Shown here in pieces: positions 48,032-56,328 of a stretch of DNA of 64,000 nt (position 1 is its first letter; each line of letters starts with the position of its first letter). Source of the DNA: Gemmatimonadota bacterium (GTDB lineage Bacteria; Gemmatimonadota; Gemmatimonadetes; Palauibacterales; Palauibacteraceae). The stretch lies in NCBI GenBank assembly GCA_022826685.1, contig JAJDUL010000060.1, forward strand, positions 51,328-115,327, in the 5' to 3' direction. Position numbers and translations under genes: made by a program. The notes beneath the pieces were generated by a model that was given only the letters and a program-made list of their open reading frames with translations, searched no databases and had not been told where the DNA came from.

Positions 48032-49108
48032 GTGAAGCTGCTCGACCGGTACGTCCTTTCCCAATTCCTGAGGATATTCGCGGCCTGCGCGCTCGGCGTG
48101 CCGTTCCTCTTCATGGTCATCGACGTCGCCGACAACATCGACCGCTTCCTCGACCAGGGGTCCACCTGGTCCCAGATCATCCTCCACTACGTGTACGAGT
48201 TCCCGTACCAGTCGTTGCTCGGGTTTCCGATTGCCGCCCTGCTCGGGTCCGTGTTCACGGTGGCTTCCATGTCCCGGAACTTCGAGGTCGCGGCCGCCAA
48301 GGCGGGCGGCGTTTCCTTCTATCGACTCGTCTTCCCGATTCTCTGCGGCGCCACGCTGCTCAGTTTCGTCGCGCTCGGTCTCACGGAACTCGTCTCCGTG
48401 ACGACCCGGAAATCGGCCGAAGTCCTCGAGCAGGAGGAGGCCCGCAGCCAGACGATCCGGAACTCCTTCGTCTACCGGGGAGACGACGGCCTCGTGTACA
48501 AGGCGCGACTGCTCGACACGCGCGAGGGCCGGATGGACGACGTGCAGATCGAGAGGAGGGGGGCGGAGCCCGACTACCCCACGGTACACATCACGGCCAA
48601 CACCGCGCAGTACGACTCGGCGTCCTCGCGCTGGGTGCTCCAGCAGGGGTGGATGCGGGAATTCCGCGGCCCGGAAGAGGAGACCGCCTACGAATTCGGC
48701 GAGCTGTTCGTGCGGCAGCTGGATGAGACGCCCGAGGAGCTTCAGGCCAGGCCCAAGGAGCCGGACGAGATGCGCTACGGGGAACTGGGGCGCCTGATCG
48801 AGTCCGTCGAACGGTCGGGCGGTACAACGAACGGGCTGAGAACGTCTCGCGCGCTGCGTGTCGCCTTCCCCTTCGCTTGCCTCGTCATCGCCGTGTTCGG
48901 GATACCCCTTGCGCACAGCAACAAGCGGGGCGGCGCGCCGACCTCGATCGGGATCGCACTCGGTACGACGATCCTCTTCCTCACCCTGATCCGGATCGCG
49001 GAGGCGATGGGCGCCGGAGGGGCGCTGTCGCCGACGGCGGCGGCCTGGCTGCCGAACATCATCTTCTTCGGCGCCGGACTCCTGCTCTTCGCGAAACTAA
49101 GCACCTAG
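48032..49108 (+). CDS. lptG: LPS export permease LptG-like (YjgP/YjgQ family)
   Basis: Second permease of the LptB2FG exporter, 358 residues, the normal family length. [20 protein letters not shown] starts helix 1. [20 protein letters not shown] and [20 protein letters not shown] are the conserved cytoplasmic-loop region that contacts LptB. The periplasmic domain spans about 130-265, and three helices end the protein, with [23 protein letters not shown] start, 4 nt after lptF. The 3' end overlaps the convergent gmd gene by 12 nt. lptB, lptC and lptA are not in the window. Confidence 0.9.
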   Translation: MKLLDRYVLSQFLRIFAACALGVPFLFMVIDVADNIDRFLDQGSTWSQIILHYVYEFPYQSLLGFPIAALLGSVFTVASMSRNFEVAAAKAGGVSFYRLVFPILCGATLLSFVALGLTELVSVTTRKSAEVLEQEEARSQTIRNSFVYRGDDGLVYKARLLDTREGRMDDVQIERRGAEPDYPTVHITANTAQYDSASSRWVLQQGWMREFRGPEEETAYEFGELFVRQLDETPEELQARPKEPDEMRYGELGRLIESVERSGGTTNGLRTSRALRVAFPFACLVIAVFGIPLAHSNKRGGAPTSIGIALGTTILFLTLIRIAEAMGAGGALSPTAAAWLPNIIFFGAGLLLFAKLST

Positions 49109-50065
49109 CCTCGTCTCGATTCGCTCGATGTCGGCGCGGACCATGAGGCGGATCATCTCCTCGAACGACATGCGGGGCTCCCAGCCGAGTTGACGTTTCG
49201 CCTTCGACGGGTCGGCGCAGAGCCGTTCGACCTCGGCCGGCCGCAGGAGCGCGGGGTCCTGCTCGACGTGCGCGCGCCAGTCGCGTCCGATTTCATCGAA
49301 GGCGATCTCGATCAGCCGCTGCACGGAGTGCGTCGCGCCGGTCCCGATCACGTAGTCCTCGGGCGTCTCCGCCTGAAGCATGAGCCACATCGCTTCGACG
49401 TAGTCGCCCGCAAATCCCCAGTCGCGCTCCGCCTTGAGGTTCCCGATCGACAGACGGTCTGCGAGCCCGTGGTGGATGCGGGCCGCCTCCCAGCTCACCT
49501 TGCGCGTGACGAACTCCCGGCCCCGCCGGGGACTCTCGTGGTTGAAGAGGATCCCGCTCGTCGCGAACAGGTCGTAGCTCTCCCGGTAGTTCACCGTGAT
49601 GAAGTGGCCGTACACCTTCGCGACGCCGTACGGGCTGCGCGGATAGAAGGGCGTGTCCTCGTTCTGCGGCGTCTCCCGCACCTTCCCGAACATCTCCGAG
49701 GAGGAGGCCTGGTAGAAGCGGATCGTGTGGTCGACCGCGCGAATCGCCTCGAGCACGCGCGTGACGCCCAGCGCCGTAAACTCACCCGTCAGCAGCGGCT
49801 GCTCCCAGGAGGTGGGGACGAAGGACTGCGCGGCGAGGTTGTACACCTCCTGCGGGCCCACGCGTTCGAGAACGCGGATGAGCGACAACTGGTCGAGCAG
49901 GTCGGCTTGGTGGAGCGTGACCCGATCCCGGAGGTGCGAGATGCGGTCGTACTTCTCCACGGACGAACGGCGCACGACGCCGTGCACCTCGTACCCCCTG
50001 TCGAGCAGGAACTCGGCGAGGTAGGAGCCATCCTGTCCCGTGATGCCGGTGATAAGCGCGATCAT
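49097..50065 (-). CDS. gmd: GDP-mannose 4,6-dehydratase
   Basis: Short-chain dehydrogenase-fold enzyme of 322 residues converting GDP-mannose to GDP-4-keto-6-deoxymannose, the entry to GDP-fucose, GDP-rhamnose and GDP-perosamine. The NADP motif is [19 protein letters not shown] (about 3-21). [34 protein letters not shown], the YxxxK in [20 protein letters not shown] and [20 protein letters not shown] are all characteristic of GMD. The downstream sugar enzyme is not adjacent. The position beside lptFG and the LPS operon suggests O-antigen or glycan synthesis. The start has no Shine-Dalgarno and a -10-like CATATT 8 nt upstream. Confidence 0.96.
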   Translation of the reverse strand: MIALITGITGQDGSYLAEFLLDRGYEVHGVVRRSSVEKYDRISHLRDRVTLHQADLLDQLSLIRVLERVGPQEVYNLAAQSFVPTSWEQPLLTGEFTALGVTRVLEAIRAVDHTIRFYQASSSEMFGKVRETPQNEDTPFYPRSPYGVAKVYGHFITVNYRESYDLFATSGILFNHESPRRGREFVTRKVSWEAARIHHGLADRLSIGNLKAERDWGFAGDYVEAMWLMLQAETPEDYVIGTGATHSVQRLIEIAFDEIGRDWRAHVEQDPALLRPAEVERLCADPSKAKRQLGWEPRMSFEEMIRLMVRADIERIETRLGA

Positions 50066-50073
50066 GGCGGCCG

Positions 50074-50102
50074 AATATGCGCGGCCGGCGCGCTGCGGCC
50101 AA
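50074..50102 (-). promoter_or_regulatory. Predicted gmd promoter, leaderless type
   Basis: On the minus strand TTGGCC (50102-50097) and CATATT (50079-50074) are 17 nt apart, and the gmd ATG (50065) follows 8 nt after the -10. The AT-rich hexamer stands out in a very GC-rich 196-nt gap. Consensus match only. Confidence 0.45.
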
Positions 50103-50140
50103 ACGGCGCGGCGCGCGCGAGGCCGGCGTCGCCCGCGCGC

Positions 50141-50169
50141 TTGACCGAAGACAACCCGAATCCGACATT
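50141..50169 (+). promoter_or_regulatory. Possible promoter of the UvrC-like gene
   Basis: TTGACC (50141-50146) and GACATT (50164-50169) are 17 nt apart, with expected start near 50176. A GAGGAGGT ribosome site follows at 50218-50225. The -10 match is moderate. Confidence 0.4.
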
Positions 50170-50261
50170 CCCCGTCCCGCGGCAGGCAGGACCGCCGGAA
50201 ACCGAAGGCCGAAGGCAGAGGAGGTCTCGCGATCCCGCGCGCGACGCCGGTTCCGAAATGG

Positions 50262-51323
50262 GTGCCGGATCTTCTGGCGACCCCGGGCGTCTATGTCTTC
50301 GTGGATGCACACGGGCATCCCCTCTACGTGGGGAAGAGCGTGAACCTGCGGCGGCGCGTACGGGGCTACTTCTACTCGGGCGGGCCATCGAACGAGCGCC
50401 TGGCGGAGATGCTGCGGATCGCCCGGGGCGTCGAGGCATACCCGACCGGGAGCGACCTCGAGGCGCGACTCGTGGAGGCGGAGCGAATCCTCGGCCAGCG
50501 TCCGCCCTACAACAAGGCGCTGAAACGGCGCGACGCCGGCTGGTATCTGGAACTGCGCCGGAACGAACCCTTCCCGCGGCTGCGCGTCGTGCGCCGGCCG
50601 CGCCGGGCCGAGGCCCGCTACGTCGGCCCCTTCTGGAGTCGTCAGTTGCCCGAGCGCATCCGTCGCCTCGTGGAGAAGATCTTCCGGCTGCGGAGTTGCG
50701 CCGAATCGGTGCGGCCGGACGCCGCGCGGAGCCCGTGCATGCAGTTCGACATGGGGCTCTGCACCGCGCCCTGCGCGCGCCGCGTGGGACTCAACGCCTA
50801 TCGGCGGCAGGCGGAAGCGGCCGGGCGCCTGCTCGCCGACGCGGGCTACGCATGGGAACTCATGGACCGGTTCACGGAGGCGCGCGGCGCCGCCTCCGAA
50901 GCGCTGGAGTTCGAGCGGGCCGCAGCGGCGCAGCTGCGTCTCGACTGGATCGAGGAACTCGAGGAACTTCGGTTCCTGCTGGAGCCGGAAGCGGAACCGC
51001 ACTCCTGGCTCATCGTGCTCCCGGGGCTCGACGAGGCGCACCGCGTGCTCCAGCCGGTGGCGCACGGGCAGGTGCTCCGTCGGCGCCGGGTGGCGTGGGT
51101 CGAGGGCGCGTGGGAGGACGCCGTGGAAGACGCCTGCTACGCCGTGCGGGTGGCGGAACTGCGGGCGCCCACCGTGCTCTCGCCGCGAGAGTCCGTACCC
51201 AGCGTGATGGTCGGCCGGTGGATCGAGGAGGGCAGTGACGACGGACACGCGATCGACCTGACCCGTCTCGACGCGGCCGGCGCCATCGCCCAGCTTCGGC
51301 GCCTCGGGCTGCCAGCGTCCTGA
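50262..51323 (+). CDS. GIY-YIG nuclease, short UvrC/Cho-like protein
   Basis: A 353-residue homologue of the N-terminal half of UvrC. The GIY-YIG domain (about 1-85) has [20 protein letters not shown], with catalytic Arg in [10 protein letters not shown] and Glu in [14 protein letters not shown] Cys-rich block follows: LRSCAESV and [20 protein letters not shown] UvrBC-motif-like helix ([16 protein letters not shown], about 225-240) comes next. The RNase H-like 5' nuclease and HhH domains of UvrC are absent, so it probably makes only one incision, like Cho. The GTG at 50262 lacks a ribosome site. A GAGGAGGT lies 6 nt before an in-frame ATC at 50232, so a non-standard start adding 10 residues is possible. 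Confidence 0.85.
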   Translation: MPDLLATPGVYVFVDAHGHPLYVGKSVNLRRRVRGYFYSGGPSNERLAEMLRIARGVEAYPTGSDLEARLVEAERILGQRPPYNKALKRRDAGWYLELRRNEPFPRLRVVRRPRRAEARYVGPFWSRQLPERIRRLVEKIFRLRSCAESVRPDAARSPCMQFDMGLCTAPCARRVGLNAYRRQAEAAGRLLADAGYAWELMDRFTEARGAASEALEFERAAAAQLRLDWIEELEELRFLLEPEAEPHSWLIVLPGLDEAHRVLQPVAHGQVLRRRRVAWVEGAWEDAVEDACYAVRVAELRAPTVLSPRESVPSVMVGRWIEEGSDDGHAIDLTRLDAAGAIAQLRRLGLPAS

Positions 51324-51367
51324 CACCCGTCGCGGAACCCCGTTACCGTCAACCGGGTCTAGAATCC

Positions 51368-52579
51368 ATGCTCAGCAATTCAGACGTCGTCGCGGCCCGC
51401 GAACGGATCCGGTCCGGGGTCGCCCGGACCACCTGCCCGCAGTCCTTCGCCCTCGAGGCCCGCGCCGCCGGCCGCTTCCATCTGAAGACGGAGTTCCGGC
51501 AGCGCACCGGGTCGTTCAAGGACCGGGGGTCGCTCCACAAGCTCCTGCGGCTCGGCCCGACCGCCCGCGAGGGGGGTGTCGTTGCGGCCAGCGCCGGGAA
51601 TCACGCCCAGGCCCTCGCGTATCACGCCTCCCGGCTGGGGGTCGCGTGTACGATCGTGATGCCCACCCACGCGCCCCTCATCAAGGTCGCCCACACGCGC
51701 GGCTACGGCGCCCGCGTGATTCAGACCGGGGAGACGCTCTCCGACGGGATGGCGCTCGTCGACCGCCTGGCCCGGGAGGAAGGACTCACGCCCGTTCACG
51801 CCTTCGACGACATCGATGTGATGGCAGGCCAGGGGACGATCGGGCTGGAGATCCTCGAACAGGTGCCCGACCTCACGACGGTCATCGTCCCCATCGGAGG
51901 GGGCGGGATGATCTCCGGCGTCGCGACCGTGGTGAAGGCGCAGCGCCCCAACGTGCGCGTGATCGGCGTGGAGGCCGCGGCCTCGCCGGGGGCGCGGGAG
52001 TCGCTGACGGCCGGGAAGCCCGTACACCTGGAGAACTCCGACACGCTCGCCGACGGCATCGCCGTGAAGCGGATCGGCGATCTCGCCTTCCCTCACCTGG
52101 CGACGCTTGTGGACGACGTCGTCCTCATCGACGAGGAACAGATCACCCGCGCGATCTTCTTTCTCCTCGAATCCGAGAAGTTCGTCGTGGAGGGCGGCGG
52201 AGCGGTGTCCGTGGCCGCCGTCCTCGAGGGGAAGGTCGAGTTCGGCCCGTCCGATGTCACCGTCTGCATCCTGTCGGGCGGCAACATCGACATGAACCTC
52301 GTGTCACGGGTCATTGACCGCGCGCTCTGGGCCGATGGCCGGCTCGCGCGTCTCACGGTCGTCGTTCGCGACCGCCCCGGCTACCTCAATGAAGTGACGG
52401 CCCTCGTCGCGATCGAGGGCGCCAACGTCCTCCACGTCGAGCACACGCGCGCCTTCGGAGACATCTCCGTGGGCCGGGTCGGTATCGAGCTCACGATCGA
52501 GACGCGCGGACCGGACCACATCGCGACGATCGTGGCCAAGCTCCGCGAACTCGGCCACCGGGTCGAAGAGCTTTCCTGA
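51368..52579 (+). CDS. Threonine ammonia-lyase (threonine dehydratase)
   Basis: PLP enzyme of 403 residues deaminating threonine to 2-oxobutanoate (and serine to pyruvate). The PLP lysine is in QRTGSFKDRGSLHKL (Lys about 56). VAASAGNHAQALAYHASRLG and the phosphate loop TVIVPIGGGGMISGV are intact. A single C-terminal ACT-like domain (about 325-403) with LTVVVRDRPGYLNEVTALVA suggests allosteric control. The length and single ACT domain match the catabolic/short IlvA type rather than the two-ACT E. coli IlvA. It starts 44 nt after the UvrC-like gene. TAGAAT lies 2 nt before the ATG, too close to act as its -10. Confidence 0.93.
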   Translation: MLSNSDVVAARERIRSGVARTTCPQSFALEARAAGRFHLKTEFRQRTGSFKDRGSLHKLLRLGPTAREGGVVAASAGNHAQALAYHASRLGVACTIVMPTHAPLIKVAHTRGYGARVIQTGETLSDGMALVDRLAREEGLTPVHAFDDIDVMAGQGTIGLEILEQVPDLTTVIVPIGGGGMISGVATVVKAQRPNVRVIGVEAAASPGARESLTAGKPVHLENSDTLADGIAVKRIGDLAFPHLATLVDDVVLIDEEQITRAIFFLLESEKFVVEGGGAVSVAAVLEGKVEFGPSDVTVCILSGGNIDMNLVSRVIDRALWADGRLARLTVVVRDRPGYLNEVTALVAIEGANVLHVEHTRAFGDISVGRVGIELTIETRGPDHIATIVAKLRELGHRVEELS

Positions 52580-52622
52580 ACGTCGGCGCTACGAGGCGGC
52601 GGGGCACATGAACGCACACACT

Positions 52623-52663
52623 GGCAATCTTGCCCGACACATTGCCGCGTGCCAGATTGCTGG
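52623..52663. promoter_or_regulatory. Two palindromes upstream of the Fic gene
   Basis: GGCAA-TC-TTGCC (52623-52634) and CCAG-ATTG-CTGG (52652-52663) are separate dyads 29 bp apart (start to start), in a stretch clearly AT-richer than its surroundings. GCAATCT (52624-52630) and AGATTGC (52654-52660) also pair with each other. They flank or overlap the candidate promoter elements and look like operator sites; the regulator may be the Fic protein itself (inference). Confidence 0.4.
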
Positions 52664-52686
52664 ACATATAGTGGTATGAATATGAC
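52642..52686 (+). promoter_or_regulatory. Candidate Fic promoters
   Basis: Two overlapping options are visible. TTGCCG (52642-52647) with TATAGT (52667-52672) has a 19-nt spacer. TTGCTG (52657-52662) with TATGAC (52681-52686) has an 18-nt spacer and ends 8 nt before the GTG at 52695. The first has the better -10. Confidence 0.4.
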
Positions 52687-52694
52687 ATCCACAT

Positions 52695-53915
52695 GTGACC
52701 GTTAGGGTGATGGAGCGAAGATATCCTCATTTGCGGTTTCGGAGGCACTGGGATGTGTCGCCGAAGGCTCGATACTCGCTGGGACAATGCGAGGGGCTGA
52801 TCGCGGCCATGTCGGAGACGCCGATCCGGCCCGAACACCATCGGCAACTGCTGGAAGTCGCCATGGTCAAAGGCGCGATGGCGACCACCGCAATCGAGGG
52901 AAACACTCTGACGGTGGAGGAAGTCGAGCAGGTGCTGGCCGGCCACGATCTGCCATCCAGTCGAGAGTACCAGGCCACCGAGGTCCGGAACGTTCTCGAA
53001 GCGATGAACGTCCTGCTCAATCGCGTGCTCGGAGGGCACGGGTGGCAACCGGTCACGACCGAACTGTTGCTCGAGATGCACCGCCTGATCGGCCGTGATC
53101 TGGGGGACCACTTCGATGCCATACCGGGACGCTTGCGGGACGACGCGCGCGTTGTGGGAGCCTATCGGTGCCCCCGACACGAGGATGTGCCGGCCCTCCT
53201 GAGCCGCCTGAGCGTCTGGCTCCAGGACGGAGTCGACTTCAGCGCGGGTGGCGAGTATTTCGCCGAGACGGTAATCCGGGCAGTGGTGGCGCACGTTTAC
53301 CTCGAATGGATTCACCCCTTCGGAGATGGGAACGGCCGTACCGGGCGCCTTCTGGAGTTCTACATCCTGTTGCGGGCGGGTAATCCGGACATCGCCTGTC
53401 ATGTCCTCTCGAACTTCTACAATCGCACCCGTCCGGCGTACTACCGGCATCTGGACCGGGCGCGGCGAGAGCAATCGCTCACGGCGTTCATCGACTACGC
53501 CGCGGAAGGGTTCCGGGATGGGTTGATGGAGACCTTGGCCGCGGTTCAGCAGTCCCAGTTCGAGATCGCATGGCGCAGTCTCGTGCACGACCGGTTCGCC
53601 GGACTGAGGCACCGGAAGACGACAGTCCTCAAGCGCCGTCGCGAACTGATGCTCGCGATCCCGCTCGACCGCCGACTCACGGCCGAGGAGATCGTGCTGA
53701 ACGACCCTCGCACGGCGAAGGCGTACGGCGCCCTCTCGGAGCGCACGCTGCGACGGGACCTTGCTCTCCTGGTGGAGACTGAACTTCTCGTAAAGTCGGG
53801 CGAAGGGTTCGCGGCCAACAGCGAGTTGCTGCGAGCCCGCATGGCGCGGCGCGCTCCCGTCGCCCCGAGTCTTCCCTTCGTGGTGGACGTCGCCCGGGCA
53901 GATGTCCGCCCGTAG
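52695..53915 (+). CDS. Fic-family protein with N-terminal inhibitory helix and C-terminal winged helix
   Basis: Fic-domain protein of up to 406 residues, predicted to transfer AMP (or another phosphate-containing group) to a target protein. The N-terminal inhibitory motif T-x3-E-G is in MATTAIEGNTLTVEEVEQVL, which places it in the class with a preceding autoinhibitory helix. The active-site loop is WIHPFGDGNGRTGRLLEFY (His about 207), complete. The C-terminal 100 residues resemble a winged helix with LTAEEIVLN and LSERTLRRDLALLVETELLV. GTG 52695, GTG 52707 and ATG 52710 are all possible starts; AGGG precedes the ATG. No antitoxin-like gene is adjacent. The AT-richer upstream DNA hints at acquisition. 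Confidence 0.88.
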   Translation: MTVRVMERRYPHLRFRRHWDVSPKARYSLGQCEGLIAAMSETPIRPEHHRQLLEVAMVKGAMATTAIEGNTLTVEEVEQVLAGHDLPSSREYQATEVRNVLEAMNVLLNRVLGGHGWQPVTTELLLEMHRLIGRDLGDHFDAIPGRLRDDARVVGAYRCPRHEDVPALLSRLSVWLQDGVDFSAGGEYFAETVIRAVVAHVYLEWIHPFGDGNGRTGRLLEFYILLRAGNPDIACHVLSNFYNRTRPAYYRHLDRARREQSLTAFIDYAAEGFRDGLMETLAAVQQSQFEIAWRSLVHDRFAGLRHRKTTVLKRRRELMLAIPLDRRLTAEEIVLNDPRTAKAYGALSERTLRRDLALLVETELLVKSGEGFAANSELLRARMARRAPVAPSLPFVVDVARADVRP

Positions 53916-53963
53916 GCGCCCGCCGCGCGGTCGCGACTCGACCGCCGCGGCTTGACGTCGGCG

Positions 53964-53992
53964 TTGACGGCGGGCGGCCCCATGCGCATCCT
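53964..53992 (+). promoter_or_regulatory. Possible promoter of the cobalamin riboswitch/btuB transcript
   Basis: TTGACG (53964-53969) and CATCCT (53987-53992) are 17 nt apart, giving a start near 53999, just before the riboswitch core. A second TTGACG copy lies 12 bp upstream (53952-53957). The -10 match is weak (3 of 6), but the position is right. Confidence 0.4.
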
Positions 53993-53997
53993 CGGGG

Positions 53998-54172
53998 CTC
54001 GACAGAATCGGCCGGGGGGGCTTACGGAAGCCGGTGTGAATCCGGCGCGGCCCCGCCACTGTGAGAGGCCCGGGATTTCCCGGAACGCCGACTCGGACGT
54101 GCCACTGGGACCCGCGTGGTCCCGGGAAGGCGAGCCCCGGCGGCCTCGAGCCAGGAGACGTGCCCATCCGGT
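53998..54172 (+). promoter_or_regulatory. Cobalamin (B12) riboswitch
   Basis: The conserved aptamer elements appear in order: ACGGAAGCCGGTGTGAATCC at 54024-54043, then the B12-box core GCGGCCCCGCCACTGTGA (54047-54064). A GC-rich arm (54101-54131) and the 3' conserved GAGCCAGGAGACGTGCC (54148-54164) complete it. It senses adenosylcobalamin or a related B12 form and lowers expression of uptake genes when B12 is plentiful. It lies directly upstream of a BtuB-like receptor. The outer boundaries are approximate because the closing stem was not resolved. It fills most of the 355-nt gap between the Fic and receptor genes. Confidence 0.92.
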
Positions 54173-54182
54173 GCCCACAACA

Positions 54183-54264
54183 CACCTCCGCGGGGAGGTG
54201 AGGGGTCGTCTTCCGGGCTCGGCACACCCTGGAAATCTCCCTCTCGTTTCCGCGGGAAGGGAGA
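54183..54264 (+). promoter_or_regulatory. Riboswitch expression platform with SD-masking hairpin
   Basis: After the aptamer a perfect CACCTCC-GCGG-GGAGGTG hairpin (54183-54200) is followed by a second hairpin. There TCTCCC (54236-54241) pairs with GGGAGA (54259-54264) and TTCC/GGAA pairs inside it. The second hairpin covers the Shine-Dalgarno of the receptor gene (ATG 54271). This suggests control of translation initiation rather than termination (inference). Confidence 0.5.
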
Positions 54265-54270
54265 GCCGAG

Positions 54271-56268
54271 ATGAGACATGTGAATCCGGCGCGAGGGCGC
54301 CCGTTTCACGCACTCGCCGCAGCCGCCTGCACCTTTGTCGCCGCCTTTGCCGCTGCCGGCGCGTTCCCGCTTCGGGCGCAGGAACCGATCAGCCTCGACG
54401 GGCTCGTGGTCACCGCCTATCGCTGGGCCGAGCCCGAGTGGACCGTGGCCGCCAACACCACGGTCATCGAAGGCGAGGAACTCGAGCGGGCCGGGATCGA
54501 ATTCGTATCCGATGCGCTCCGACAGGTCGCCGGTCTGGCGGTCGCCCGGAACGGATCCTTCGGCGCCATCACGTCCGTCTTTCTGCGGGGGGGCGAATCG
54601 GACTACGTCCACGTGCTCGTCGACGGAGTGCGCGTGAACGAGCCCGGCGGATCCTACGACTTCGCCTCGCTGACCACCGACAACGTGGAGCGGATCGAGA
54701 TCGTGCGCGGGCCGGCTTCCGCGCTGTACGGCTCCGACGCCGTGAGCGGCGTCATCCAGATCTTCACGCGGCGCGGGGCAGGGCCGCCCCGAGGCAGCGT
54801 CTCGTTCCAGACCGGGAGCTTCGGGACGACGCGCTGGCAGGGCGACCTTTCCGGAGGCGGCGGCGGACTCTCCTATGCCTTCTCGCTGGGCGGAAACGCG
54901 ACGGACGGGATCCTCGCCTTCAACAACGAGCACCGGCAGACGACGGCCACGGGGCGCGTGCAGGCGAATCTGGACGCGGACACCGACGCGACCGTCGCCA
55001 TCCGCTACAACGACTCGCGCTTCCACTATCCGACGGACGGGTCGGGTAACGTGGTCGACCGCAACGCGTATTCCTTCGGCGACGCGCTCACGGTGAACAT
55101 CGACGCGGGCCGGCGCTGGACGGACGCGCTCGAGACGCGGCTCTTCCTCAACGTCTGGGAATCGGACCGCGGCACGGACGACGGACCCGACAGCCCCGCC
55201 GACAGCCTGGGCTTCTTCGGGTTCAAGAGTCTCACCGACACCCGGCGCGTCACCGCCGGCGGCCGCGCCGTGTGGCGCCCCTCCGAGGGGATGGCGATCA
55301 CGACGGGGTACGAGGAGGAACGACAGTCCGTCCGCGGCTTCAATCAATCCTTCTCCCAGTTCGGGGAGAGTTCCGGCAACTCCGAGGACGACTGGTGGAA
55401 CCGCGCCGTCCACGCGCAGTTCTCGTGGGGTCGCGACGCGCTGGCGCTCAACGCGGGCGTCAGGGCCGAGGACGACGAGCGGTTCGGGGCAGCGGCCACC
55501 TGGCGGACGGGAGCGGCCTGGCGCGCCGAAGCGGCGGGGACGCGCCTCCGGGTCTCGGCCGGCACCGGAATCAAGGAGCCGACGTTCTTCGAAACCTTCG
55601 CCACGGGCTTCGTGACGGGAAACCCCGACCTCACGCCGGAACGTTCCACGAGCTTCGAGGGGGGGATCGATCAGAACCTCGGCGGCTCGCTGAGGCTCTC
55701 GCTGACGGGCTTCAGCCAGAGCTACCGGGACCTGATCCAGTACACCGGCTCTCCGCCCGCCGAGGGCGACCCCAACTTCTTCAACGTCGCGAAGGCCCGG
55801 AGCCGGGGACTTGAGGCGGAGGCGTCCGTCGAGGCCCGCCGACTGCGGCTCACCGGCAGTTGGACGTACCTCGACACGGAGGTGCGGGACGCCGGCTTCG
55901 ACGAGGGACCCGGCGCCACCTTCGTGGAAGGCTCCGCGCTGTTGCGGCGGCCGAAACACGCCATGGCGGCGTCCGCCTTCTATCCGGTCTCGTCGCGGGT
56001 CGGACTGGACGTGAGCCTGCGGCGGGTGGGAGAACGGGAGGATCGTGACTTCTCCTCCTTTCCGGCCGATCCGGTGACGCTCCCCGCCTACACGGTGCTC
56101 GATCTCACGGCCAGCTTCGACATCGCCGGGAATCGCGGAGGTCCGGGATTCACGCTGACGGTGCGCGCGGAGAACCTCCTCGACTCCGCCTACGAGGAGG
56201 TCTGGGGCTTCGCGGCGCCCGGGCAGGGGCTGTACGTCGGTGGACGCGTCATCCTCGGCGGCTCCTGA
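54271..56268 (+). CDS. btuB: TonB-dependent receptor, BtuB-like (vitamin B12 uptake)
   Basis: Outer-membrane receptor of 665 residues. A signal peptide (ending near FPLRAQEPI, about 35) precedes a TonB-box-like LDGLVVTAYRW. The plug domain (about 45-165) has AGIEFVSDALRQVAGLAV, VFLRGGESDYVHVLVDGVRV and IEIVRGPASALYGSDAVSGV. A 22-strand-type barrel follows, ending in the typical C-terminal beta strand GLYVGGRVILGGS. The B12 riboswitch directly upstream is the main reason for calling it BtuB; cobinamide or another corrinoid is also possible. No btuCDF genes adjoin. It is followed by a perfect hairpin and convergent genes, so it is monocistronic. Confidence 0.9.
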   Translation: MRHVNPARGRPFHALAAAACTFVAAFAAAGAFPLRAQEPISLDGLVVTAYRWAEPEWTVAANTTVIEGEELERAGIEFVSDALRQVAGLAVARNGSFGAITSVFLRGGESDYVHVLVDGVRVNEPGGSYDFASLTTDNVERIEIVRGPASALYGSDAVSGVIQIFTRRGAGPPRGSVSFQTGSFGTTRWQGDLSGGGGGLSYAFSLGGNATDGILAFNNEHRQTTATGRVQANLDADTDATVAIRYNDSRFHYPTDGSGNVVDRNAYSFGDALTVNIDAGRRWTDALETRLFLNVWESDRGTDDGPDSPADSLGFFGFKSLTDTRRVTAGGRAVWRPSEGMAITTGYEEERQSVRGFNQSFSQFGESSGNSEDDWWNRAVHAQFSWGRDALALNAGVRAEDDERFGAAATWRTGAAWRAEAAGTRLRVSAGTGIKEPTFFETFATGFVTGNPDLTPERSTSFEGGIDQNLGGSLRLSLTGFSQSYRDLIQYTGSPPAEGDPNFFNVAKARSRGLEAEASVEARRLRLTGSWTYLDTEVRDAGFDEGPGATFVEGSALLRRPKHAMAASAFYPVSSRVGLDVSLRRVGEREDRDFSSFPADPVTLPAYTVLDLTASFDIAGNRGGPGFTLTVRAENLLDSAYEEVWGFAAPGQGLYVGGRVILGGS

Positions 56269-56283
56269 CCGGCGCGGTTGCCG

Positions 56284-56314
56284 GGGCCCCGCGGCGGCGG
56301 ATGCCGCGGGGCCC
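56284..56314. terminator. Perfect 12-bp hairpin between convergent genes
   Basis: GGGCCCCGCGGC (56284-56295) and GCCGCGGGGCCC (56303-56314) form a perfect 12-bp stem with a 7-nt loop, 16 nt after the receptor stop and 15 nt before the end of the convergent TVP38 gene. No T-tract follows. It could stop transcription from both sides or protect 3' ends. Confidence 0.55.
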
Positions 56315-56328
56315 GCCCCCTCACGAAG

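Noticed and set aside
50217..50232. GAGGAGGT as the ribosome site of a separate small gene
   Set aside because: No ATG, GTG or TTG lies 4-12 nt downstream in any frame that stays open; kept only as a possible non-standard start for the UvrC-like gene.
51360..51365. TAGAAT just before the threonine ammonia-lyase ATG as a leaderless -10
   Set aside because: Only 2 nt separate it from the ATG, so transcription would start inside the gene, and no -35 lies at the right distance.
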